From: Cyclobacteriaceae bacterium
Lineage (GTDB): Bacteria; Bacteroidota; Bacteroidia; Cytophagales; Cyclobacteriaceae
Length of the DNA: 64,000 bases
NCBI GenBank assembly: GCA_028285685.1
Contig: JANQOR010000035.1
Coordinates: forward strand, 62,001-126,000
Direction of reading: 5' to 3'
Part shown: positions 34,889 to 42,730 of the stretch, one piece after another
Numbering within the stretch: the first letter of the stretch is position 1
Layout of the letters: each line of letters starts with the position of its first letter
Notes under the pieces: model-generated
What the model was told of the DNA's origin: nothing
Databases searched by the model: none
The model's input: the letters and a program-made list of their open reading frames with translations, nothing else
Translations under genes and position numbers: made by a program

Positions 34889-37555
34889 TTGAGGATTTCC
34901 ATACTTTTCGTGTGTTTCGTTTTACTAGCGATAAAGCTAACAGCTCAGGACATTGGCTTGTCTGATGACTTTAACGGAACCCTTGAACAATTCATTCAGC
35001 AGGTAGAATCTGAAAATTCAGTTCAATTTTTATATAAGAAAGAGTGGATTGATGGAGTAGAAGTGCAGTTCTCGCGAGGAGACAATCTCAATAATACCTT
35101 GAATGCGGCAGCAGACAAAAATGGACTTTCGGTCGTCTATAGGGATTATTTTATCGTTGTTATCCCTGCCAATCCTATCCTTTTTGTCGAAGCTGATCAG
35201 TTAGCTGAAAATTATGGCAGAGATGTGAAAATTGTTGGCGAAAAAACAGGTAATGAGTCGTCCGTCCAACTGACCATCAAAGCTGTAAATGGCACGGACA
35301 AAAGTGACCTTGTTGGAGTTCGAATCTTTTCCGAGGAATTAAAAAGCGGGGGTGTTACCGACTTGAATGGTGAAATAACCTTCGAAATAGAACCTGGTCT
35401 TTACTCTTTTCATCTTTCACATCTAGGTTTTGAAGAAAATACAATAAATGTCCTTACTAAGGGATCCGGCAGCATAACTATAGATTTATTTGAAACTTCT
35501 GTTGTTCTTGATGAAGTGACTATTAGCGCACAAAATGCTATTGATAATGTGCAAAGTGCACGGATGGGGGTGACTTCACTTTCTCCTGATTTGGTTAAGA
35601 AACTACCTGCACTATATGGTGAGGCCGATGTAGTCAAGACTATTACCTTCCTACCAGGAATCACTACCGCAGGCGAAGGAACACAAGGCTTTTCTGTGAG
35701 AGGAGGTAACACCGATCAAAATCTACTACTATATGATGGTAGCACGATCTACAACGCTTCACACCTATTCGGTTTTTTTTCCAATATAAATTCTGATTTT
35801 GTAGGGTCAGCCGTTCTTTATAAAAGTAGTATCCCCGCTAGATATGGAGGTCGCTCGTCATCTGTATTGTCAATTGAATCTGAAGAGCCAGGGTTTGATC
35901 ACTTTAATATGGACCTTGGAGTGGGCATGGTGTCCAGCAAAGCATTCGCTGAGATACCTATAGTAAAGAACAAAACAAGTTTGCTTGTAGCTGGAAGAAC
36001 ATCCTATATTAATTGGATCCTAGGAAGGCAAAAAAATGTGCGCATTTCGCGAAGTAGTGGTAAGTTCAATGATGTAAATGCAAAATTGGTTCATAAGATA
36101 GGAGACCAAGATAGAATTTCAATTTCTGGCTATCGCAGTTTTGATGAATTCAAATTTTCCGGTGACACCACGTACGGATGGACCACTCAAACTGTTGCGG
36201 CAACCTGGGATCATATTTTTTCAAAACTACTTTCTTTACGAGTTAGTGGTGGAATCTCGGATTACGCATTCGACATTAACGGCTTGGAAGAACCCTTTAG
36301 TTTCACTTTGACAAATGGGGTTTCTAACAAGCATTTGACGACGCAATTCTATTACGAACCGAATGCTTCAATGAAAATTGAAGGTGGACTTGAATACAAG
36401 GACCTGGAATTGAATCCAGGTGAATACTCCTTGCCAGAAGGTTCTCAAGTAATTCCAGCCGATTTGCAGAATGAGCATGCTGATGTAATGTCAGTTTTTG
36501 CTCAGGCTGAACAAAAAATCACTTCAAGACTGAGTGCTGAATATGGGTTGAGAGCAAATTCATACCGGTATCTTGGACCGAGAATTGTCGATAGCTATGT
36601 GCCTGGAACCTTGAGGACAGATGCTTCAATAATTGGTCAGGAAACTTATGTAGACAATCAAAAAATTGTTGGTTATATGAATATAGAACCGAGATTGTCC
36701 ATAGGCTTTACTTTGAATCAAGTAAGTAGCCTTAAGGCCAGTTATAACCGACACCATCAATATCTTCACTCACTATCAAATACAAGTAGTATTACCCCAA
36801 TTGAGATTTGGAAAGCAAGTGATCAATTTTTGGAGCCACTTAGAAATGATCAGGTCTCGCTTGGGTATTTTAGGAACTTCAAGGAGAATCAATTCGAGAC
36901 TTCCCTGGAATTCTACTATCGTCAACTTGATAATATTATTGACTACAGAAATGCAGCAAGGATTTTATTGAATCCTAGTATGGAACAGGCAATCATTGCT
37001 GGTAATGGGAGAGGTTATGGGATGGAGTTGTACATTAAAAAGAACACTGGAAGGTTGACGGGATGGTTGAGTTATTCGTTTTCCAGAACAGAAAAACAGA
37101 TCAAGGGTAATTTCCCTGAAGAAACAGTCAACAATGGTAACTTTTACCCGGCGGAATTTGATCGCCCGCACAATCTCTCCATTGTAGGGTCTTACCAAGT
37201 TAATCGGAGGCTATACTTTGGAGCCAATTTTCTTTACAGCACTGGAACACCATTCACAGGACCAGAGGTTAGGTTTGTATCCAACAATACCTTTCTTACC
37301 TACTTCACAGAGAGAAACCAATACAGAATTCCGACCTATCATCGTTTGGATCTTTCAATGCGAATTGATGAGTCCTTACGAAAAGAGAAGAAACTACGAG
37401 GTAGCTGGGTTTTCTCTATCTATAATATCTACGCCAGAAGAAATGCATATTCCATCTTCATAGGTGAAAGAAATTCAAGCTCGCCAACGGCGTTTCAATT
37501 ATCTGTTTTGGGGAGGATTTTTCCATCTATTGCCTACAACCTTCGAATCGAATAG
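34889..37555 (+). CDS. TonB-dependent receptor with STN and carboxypeptidase-regulatory-like domains
   Basis: An 888-residue outer-membrane transporter or receptor. After a signal peptide, an STN domain (about 28-95: GTLEQFIQQVESENSVQFLY) and a CarboxypepD_reg-like beta domain (about 122-205) precede the plug (about 225-330, FSVRGGNTDQNLLLYDGSTI) and a 22-strand-type barrel. The only start that keeps the signal peptide is TTG at 34889; an in-frame TAA lies 21 bp upstream of it. An STN domain usually indicates signalling to an anti-sigma factor, but no FecR/sigma pair is adjacent. It is followed 1 bp later by a DUF4249 lipoprotein, so the two likely form one surface complex. The substrate is unknown. 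Confidence 0.9.
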   Translation: MRISILFVCFVLLAIKLTAQDIGLSDDFNGTLEQFIQQVESENSVQFLYKKEWIDGVEVQFSRGDNLNNTLNAAADKNGLSVVYRDYFIVVIPANPILFVEADQLAENYGRDVKIVGEKTGNESSVQLTIKAVNGTDKSDLVGVRIFSEELKSGGVTDLNGEITFEIEPGLYSFHLSHLGFEENTINVLTKGSGSITIDLFETSVVLDEVTISAQNAIDNVQSARMGVTSLSPDLVKKLPALYGEADVVKTITFLPGITTAGEGTQGFSVRGGNTDQNLLLYDGSTIYNASHLFGFFSNINSDFVGSAVLYKSSIPARYGGRSSSVLSIESEEPGFDHFNMDLGVGMVSSKAFAEIPIVKNKTSLLVAGRTSYINWILGRQKNVRISRSSGKFNDVNAKLVHKIGDQDRISISGYRSFDEFKFSGDTTYGWTTQTVAATWDHIFSKLLSLRVSGGISDYAFDINGLEEPFSFTLTNGVSNKHLTTQFYYEPNASMKIEGGLEYKDLELNPGEYSLPEGSQVIPADLQNEHADVMSVFAQAEQKITSRLSAEYGLRANSYRYLGPRIVDSYVPGTLRTDASIIGQETYVDNQKIVGYMNIEPRLSIGFTLNQVSSLKASYNRHHQYLHSLSNTSSITPIEIWKASDQFLEPLRNDQVSLGYFRNFKENQFETSLEFYYRQLDNIIDYRNAARILLNPSMEQAIIAGNGRGYGMELYIKKNTGRLTGWLSYSFSRTEKQIKGNFPEETVNNGNFYPAEFDRPHNLSIVGSYQVNRRLYFGANFLYSTGTPFTGPEVRFVSNNTFLTYFTERNQYRIPTYHRLDLSMRIDESLRKEKKLRGSWVFSIYNIYARRNAYSIFIGERNSSSPTAFQLSVLGRIFPSIAYNLRIE

Positions 37556-37556
37556 T

Positions 37557-38579
37557 ATGAGAAAATTGAAATTTGTTCCGTTTCTGCTTGTCTTGGGTTG
37601 TATTGATCCTGTTGATTTAGATTTTAATACGGATAATTCTTTTGTAGTAATTGATGGATTTATAACGGATCAGTTCGGCCCACACCTGATCGCAATTACG
37701 CGAACAGAACCATTTATCAATGATGACCTCAATGTGCCAAAACCAATTAGGAACGCCGTAGTTAAGGTTTTAGATGAATTTGGGAATGAAGAACTATTAA
37801 CAGAAGGGAATGATGGCTTCTACCGAACCTCTACTGCCTTTCGAGGTGCTGTAGGGGAGAGCTATACACTTCAGGTGGAGCTAGGCGGGAATACATACAG
37901 ATCCACGCCTCAAACAATACTTGAACCATCAACACTAGATTCACTTTACTACGAAACATCCACAAGAACAACATTTACTGATCTAGGAAATGAGTTCATC
38001 CAGGACATCGTTAATTTATATGTTGACCTTTCATTTTCATCATCAGATGTTTTTTCAGCCCTTTCCTGGAATGGTACGTTTCAATGGGTAGCACAATTAA
38101 ATGCCGCACAAGGTGTTCAGTGTTATGTCAACGAATTTGATAACGGGTTTTCAACAATAATTGATCCAGCAGATTTTGGTATTTCTCAAAAGGAGGTGCT
38201 GGTTGATTTTCTTGTCAATGGTGATCGTTTTGTCGAAAGATATTCGTTTAATGCGCTAATATATACTTTTGGTAAAGATGCTTATGACTACCTCAATAAA
38301 GTAAACGATCAATCTAATTCAACGGGGTCGGTATTCGATCCTCTTCCTTTTCAAATTAATGGGAATATTAGCAATGTGAGCAGTGACGAAACAGTACTTG
38401 GTTTTTTCGGAGCATATTCTGTGGACTCAAGACGTGTTTTCTTTTCTAATGGGGACTTACAATTTCCAATTATCTCCTGTACAGGAGGTACGGGTCTTGG
38501 GGCACCGCCACCAGCCTGCTTGGACTGCACAGCATTTCCTGGCGCATTTACTAACAGGCCTACTTTTTGGATAAATTGA
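37557..38579 (+). CDS. DUF4249-family lipoprotein
   Basis: A 340-residue predicted lipoprotein. MRKLKFVPFLLVLGC gives a lipobox (VLGC), and the start of the mature part with DFNTDNSFVVIDGFITDQFG is typical of DUF4249 proteins, which accompany TonB receptors in Bacteroidota. The C-terminus has the family-like Cys-rich ending PPPACLDCTAFPGAFTNRPT with FW close to the end. The frame extends upstream inside the receptor gene to 37464, but the ATG at 37557, 1 bp after the receptor stop, gives the lipoprotein signal. The role is likely an outer-leaflet lid or binding partner for the receptor; this is inferred. Confidence 0.87.
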   Translation: MRKLKFVPFLLVLGCIDPVDLDFNTDNSFVVIDGFITDQFGPHLIAITRTEPFINDDLNVPKPIRNAVVKVLDEFGNEELLTEGNDGFYRTSTAFRGAVGESYTLQVELGGNTYRSTPQTILEPSTLDSLYYETSTRTTFTDLGNEFIQDIVNLYVDLSFSSSDVFSALSWNGTFQWVAQLNAAQGVQCYVNEFDNGFSTIIDPADFGISQKEVLVDFLVNGDRFVERYSFNALIYTFGKDAYDYLNKVNDQSNSTGSVFDPLPFQINGNISNVSSDETVLGFFGAYSVDSRRVFFSNGDLQFPIISCTGGTGLGAPPPACLDCTAFPGAFTNRPTFWIN

Positions 38580-38580
38580 T

Positions 38581-40341
38581 ATGAAAAGAGTGATGACATA
38601 TTTCCTTTTAGTATGTGCACACTTTTCCTGGTGTCAGACGACCGTTTTTCTGTCAACGGATCAGTCATTCTATTTTGTTGGAGAGCAAATGAGAGTTTCC
38701 GTTTTCATAGAAAATTTGGTTGGGGACAGTACAGTCTTGGAGCTTGATCTTGTGAATGGAGTAACTCAGCTTGATAGCAGGCCAATCAAATTGATAGATG
38801 GGATCGGGTCAACATCTTTTCGCCTGGGCGATCAATTAAGTTCTGATTATTATGACTTGTATCTACGAGATGGGTCTGAGCTGGTAGGCACTTCATCAAT
38901 TCAGGTTATCGATAGAAAAGAAATCTCACCTATCTACTTTTCGGAAACATATCCAGAGCTAGGAGTAGAAAAAAGAATCATAAGTACCCCAGCAAACTTA
39001 AGTGATTCGGTGTTTGAATTGAGCATCATTAAAGACAGTTTGATCATTCAAACGACGCAAATTGATTATAAAGGGGGAACTGGTTTTTCCTCATTCAGGC
39101 TGGGGACCCCAATTGATTCAGGAATCTACGATTTGAAAGTTGAAGTGAAAGAAAGGGAGGAAACGGTAGTGGAAGTAGCATCCTTTTTCAACGATCAGTC
39201 TATTTTATATCTCGAAGGGACAGAAAATTCAATTACTACGAATCAGAATTCGCGGCTTAGCTTGAAATTGGTTGACCCGGAAATAGAATGGGCGAAATTG
39301 GAAGTCTCCATTTCAAAAAGGTTGGACAAGTCGTCTTTAAAGAGATTGTCAACCGAGTGGACTCAGAACAAATCCAGAACTGGCCCCGTTTTGAGCGGTG
39401 TGATGAAAGACTTAGAAGGGCAACTTCTGACAAACCATTCTTTTGTAATGATAGTACCTTCATCAAGGGCGTATTTCAGTGGCAGAACAAATGAGAGTGG
39501 GCGATTTGAAATCGAAATTGACAATAGTGTCAATGGCTTCCATTGTGTTTTTCTATCAATTTTTGACATATTCAATCAAGTGATTGTTGAGCTTGATGAA
39601 CCTGATTATGGTAGCCTCAACTCGTCAGTGGAGCGTTTGGATGTAAATATTAGCCGGGAACAGGAGAACCTTATCATCAATGAGGCTTTTAATCCGTTTG
39701 ATGACGAAAACTTTGCTAGTGAGACAAGCCCTTCCTCACTATTCAAACCCTTATACGATTTTCACATTGTACCCACTGAATTTGTGCAGTTGAGAAATAT
39801 GACGGAAATTCTTCATGAGGTAACACCGAAGGTACACGTTGCAAATGGCAAGTTCAGGGTAATTCCCATGGAAGGCACAATTAAGTTTCCGAAACCACCG
39901 CTCTTCTTCGTTAATGGAATCCCAACCTACGATTATGATTATATCCTTGGATTAGATCGCAATGATGTTGAGTCGATTGGTGTAATTGCATCCAAGCTGA
40001 AGTTGAAATCTTTTTTCCATGCTGGATCAGGTGGAATCATTGAAATAACAATGAAAGACGGGTATGACTTTTCGGAAGTCCCATTCTCTCCAAACATTTG
40101 TTTTGTAAAGGGTGGAACTGAGTCAACTGGATTAAATGATGATTCTGATTCAGGGGCGGTCGCTTTTGAAGCGTCACTTCATTGGATGCCACTAATATTA
40201 TTGAAGAAAGATCAGTCAATGAGTTTGAACTTTAAAACTTCTTATGAATCTGGAACCTATTCGATCAGGGTACTTGGGTTAACTGACAAAGGCGAATTTT
40301 TAAGTACGCTAGACGAAATCGAAATTACCCAACCGAAATAA
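38581..40341 (+). CDS. Exported protein with MG2-like N-terminus and barrel-less TonB-plug-like domain
   Basis: A 586-residue exported protein (signal peptide about 1-19). The first domain (STDQSFYFVGEQMRVSVFI) resembles an alpha-2-macroglobulin MG2 strand pattern, and another beta domain near 275-340 has a carboxypeptidase-regulatory-like SGRTNESGRFEIEID stretch. Residues about 435-500 (PPLFFVNGIPTYDYDYILGL, ESIGVI, GSGGIIEITMKDG) look like a TonB-receptor plug. However, the protein ends about 85 residues later with no barrel. It starts 1 bp after the DUF4249 stop (TGATATG) and completes the operon. It may act as an accessory to the receptor. Function not known. Confidence 0.7.
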   Translation: MKRVMTYFLLVCAHFSWCQTTVFLSTDQSFYFVGEQMRVSVFIENLVGDSTVLELDLVNGVTQLDSRPIKLIDGIGSTSFRLGDQLSSDYYDLYLRDGSELVGTSSIQVIDRKEISPIYFSETYPELGVEKRIISTPANLSDSVFELSIIKDSLIIQTTQIDYKGGTGFSSFRLGTPIDSGIYDLKVEVKEREETVVEVASFFNDQSILYLEGTENSITTNQNSRLSLKLVDPEIEWAKLEVSISKRLDKSSLKRLSTEWTQNKSRTGPVLSGVMKDLEGQLLTNHSFVMIVPSSRAYFSGRTNESGRFEIEIDNSVNGFHCVFLSIFDIFNQVIVELDEPDYGSLNSSVERLDVNISREQENLIINEAFNPFDDENFASETSPSSLFKPLYDFHIVPTEFVQLRNMTEILHEVTPKVHVANGKFRVIPMEGTIKFPKPPLFFVNGIPTYDYDYILGLDRNDVESIGVIASKLKLKSFFHAGSGGIIEITMKDGYDFSEVPFSPNICFVKGGTESTGLNDDSDSGAVAFEASLHWMPLILLKKDQSMSLNFKTSYESGTYSIRVLGLTDKGEFLSTLDEIEITQPK

Positions 40342-40807
40342 GTCGTACAATTCTCTCCAAGTACTCTTTGTCGATTTCATCAAAAGCATTCAACTCATCA
40401 CTATCAACATCTAGAATCCCACTTATTTGAGCATCATTAAAAACCGGAATGACTATTTCTGATTTGGAAGCCGAACTGCATGCAATATGACCTGGAAATT
40501 TGTCAACGTCCGGAACAATTATAGCTTCTGCTTTTTCCCAACTTGACCCACATACTCCATTTCCCTTTTTTATCCTGGTACAGGCTACAGGTCCCTGAAA
40601 TGGTCCCAAGACCAATTCTTCGGGGGAATCTACCAAATAGAATCCTACCCAAAAAAAGCCCAGACCTTCTTTAAGAGCCGCACAGATGTTGGCCATGTTT
40701 GCGATCAGATTCTTTTCACCTGTTAGCAAACCCTTAATCTGCGGGATCAGTGCTTCATATTTTTCAGCTTTAGAAGCTGCAACTGGAAATATTAAATCAT
40801 CAGCCAT
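40325..40807 (-). CDS. msrC: GAF-domain protein, free methionine-(R)-sulfoxide reductase type
   Basis: A 160-residue single GAF-domain enzyme expected to reduce free methionine-R-sulfoxide. It has the family WVGFYL motif near 54 and the three cysteines of fRMsr enzymes: ACTRIKKGNGVCG (two) and HIACSS (third). The C-terminal GILDVDSDELNAFDEID is also characteristic. The stop lies 17 bp inside the 3' end of the convergent upstream-strand gene. The start overlaps the ribD stop by 8 bp, so the two are probably translated from one message. Confidence 0.85.
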   Translation of the reverse strand: MADDLIFPVAASKAEKYEALIPQIKGLLTGEKNLIANMANICAALKEGLGFFWVGFYLVDSPEELVLGPFQGPVACTRIKKGNGVCGSSWEKAEAIIVPDVDKFPGHIACSSASKSEIVIPVFNDAQISGILDVDSDELNAFDEIDKEYLERIVRLISVG

Positions 40808-41831
40808 TATTATTTCTGTATAATTTCAAATTGTCGTCCAAGACTGTACTTTCGTTGGTCGGTTCCCACTCCATCGATGGAGATTCGATGCCGGCACCAA
40901 ATTTTTGGTTAGCGGTAAAGACCCTCGCCTCATCCCAACAATTGTTTTTAATGAAAGAGTTCAAAATTTGAGCGCCTCCTTCTACAATAACAGATTGAAC
41001 ACTCAGCTGTTGAAGTTGACCAAGGATTGCTTCAATTGAAAAATCCTGCAATTTGATCCAACGATTTGATTCAATTTCTTTTTCCAGCTTGGAATTGAAA
41101 ATGATGGTGTCAGCGTCACTATCATATAGATTAGAATCCTCATTGATTTCCAGATCCTTGTCTAATAAGATCCGCAGTGGATTCCTACCTGACCAGTGTC
41201 GAACCGTAAGGGAGGGGTTATCATGTAAGGCAGTATTTTTTCCTACCAGGATTGCGTCCTCCTCTGCTCTCCATTTATGCACCAATTGCCTGGATTTATC
41301 ATTGCTGATCCATTTAGAGTCGTAGTTGTCTTTGGCAATAAATCCATCGGATGTTTGAGCCCATTTAAGAACAATATATGGTCGGTTTTTTTGGTGGGAT
41401 GTCATGAACCTTCTGTTTTGTTCATCTGCCTCCTTTTCCAAAACCCCAACTACCGTTTCTATTCCGGCATCCATTAGTCGTTGTATCCCCTGTCCATTTA
41501 CACTCTCGAACGGGTCTTTGCTGGCGATCACGATCTTTTCGATTTCTTTTTCTATCAAAAGGTCGGCGCAGGGTGGTGTTTTTCCATAATGAGAACATGG
41601 CTCGAGTGTTACGTAGACCGTACTTTCAGACAACAGCCTTTGATCAGCCACTGACTTGATCGCTTTTACCTCCGCGTGAGCTTCACCATAATTCTGATGA
41701 TATCCCTCCCCAATGATCTTGTCCTTATGGACGATCACACATCCAACCATGGGATTTGGACTGACAGATCCTTTTCCCAGCGCAGCGAGTTCCAGAGCTC
41801 GTTTCATGAATATGATGTTTCGGTCATCCAT
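40800..41831 (-). CDS. ribD: Bifunctional riboflavin biosynthesis deaminase/reductase
   Basis: Carries out the deamination and side-chain reduction steps of riboflavin synthesis. The 343-residue protein has an N-terminal cytidine-deaminase-type domain with the zinc motif HAEVKAI near 52 and PCSHYGKTPPCADLL near 78-92. A C-terminal RibD reductase domain from about 150 (VLKWAQTSDGFIA ... AILVGKNTALHDNPSLTVR ... VIVEGGAQILNSFI) follows. It is somewhat shorter than E. coli RibD (367), with the reduction at the C-terminus. The gene diverges from prmC across a 53-bp gap. Confidence 0.95.
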   Translation of the reverse strand: MDDRNIIFMKRALELAALGKGSVSPNPMVGCVIVHKDKIIGEGYHQNYGEAHAEVKAIKSVADQRLLSESTVYVTLEPCSHYGKTPPCADLLIEKEIEKIVIASKDPFESVNGQGIQRLMDAGIETVVGVLEKEADEQNRRFMTSHQKNRPYIVLKWAQTSDGFIAKDNYDSKWISNDKSRQLVHKWRAEEDAILVGKNTALHDNPSLTVRHWSGRNPLRILLDKDLEINEDSNLYDSDADTIIFNSKLEKEIESNRWIKLQDFSIEAILGQLQQLSVQSVIVEGGAQILNSFIKNNCWDEARVFTANQKFGAGIESPSMEWEPTNESTVLDDNLKLYRNNNG

Positions 41832-41884
41832 CGGCTTGCTAAGGTATACATGTAAATGATCGTAAGGCCTAAATTCGTGGTATA

Positions 41885-42730
41885 ATGAAATCGGTCACGA
41901 AGATCTGGGAAGAAATAGCAGACAAGCTTACGAGTATATATGATATACGTGAGGCGAAGGCAATTTCAAGAGTCCTTTTGGAGGATTCTTTTGGGATAAA
42001 AAGTGAAGATCTCCTCATTGGGGAAGGATTTGAAATTGATGATCAGAAGCTGACTCAGCTTTTGGAACGCCTACTCAACCATGAACCCATTCAATATGTA
42101 GTCGGGGCTGCTCACTTTTATGGCAGGAAGTTTAAGATTGAGAATGGGATTCTAATTCCCAGACCCGAGACCGAAGAGTTGGTGAGCTTGATCGTAGCAC
42201 AAAATGAGTTAGATCAACCAACGGTATTGGATATCGGAACGGGTAGTGGGTGTATTTCAATCTCGCTATCACTGGAATTGAAAACGCAGGTATTTGGCAC
42301 AGATATCTCAGAGAAAGCACTACAGATTGCCCGTTCTAATTCGAGAGACTTAGGAGGGAAGTGCGATTTTTTCATGTCCGACATTTTGATGGAGGATCCG
42401 CTTCAGACTGATCTTGACATTCTCGTAAGCAATCCACCATACATCCCCGAGGAGGATCAAAGCACTATGCATCAAAATGTACTTGGCTTTGAGCCAGCAA
42501 AGGCGCTCTTTGTCCCGAACGAGGATCCCTTGAAGTTCTACATGAGGATCTCAGAAGTGGGAAGAAGAGTCTTGAAAAATGATGGTAGACTTTATTTTGA
42601 AATTCATGAAAGGTTTGCTCAAGAGCTGGCCGCCCTTGTCGAGGAGATGGGGTATTCCAATGTACGTATCTATCAGGATATGCAAGGGAAGGATCGGATG
42701 CTAAGTGCTACAAATTCAACCAGTAGGTAG
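41885..42730 (+). CDS. prmC: Release factor glutamine methyltransferase
   Basis: Methylates the GGQ glutamine of peptide-chain release factors with S-adenosylmethionine. The 281-residue protein has the N-terminal helical domain, the EPIQYVVGAAHFYGRKF stretch, RPETEEL, SAM motif I VLDIGTGSGCISIS near 116, and the catalytic NPPYIPEED near 184. The length matches PrmC. Its last 23 bp overlap the 3' end of the convergent DUF5916 gene. The ribD-prmC adjacency is divergent and common enough not to need a special role. Confidence 0.95.
   Translation: MKSVTKIWEEIADKLTSIYDIREAKAISRVLLEDSFGIKSEDLLIGEGFEIDDQKLTQLLERLLNHEPIQYVVGAAHFYGRKFKIENGILIPRPETEELVSLIVAQNELDQPTVLDIGTGSGCISISLSLELKTQVFGTDISEKALQIARSNSRDLGGKCDFFMSDILMEDPLQTDLDILVSNPPYIPEEDQSTMHQNVLGFEPAKALFVPNEDPLKFYMRISEVGRRVLKNDGRLYFEIHERFAQELAALVEEMGYSNVRIYQDMQGKDRMLSATNSTSR

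Noticed and set aside
34860-34891. TTTG and TATTTTG as a promoter for the TonB receptor
   Set aside because: The -7-like box overlaps the only usable start codon, so transcription would begin inside the gene.
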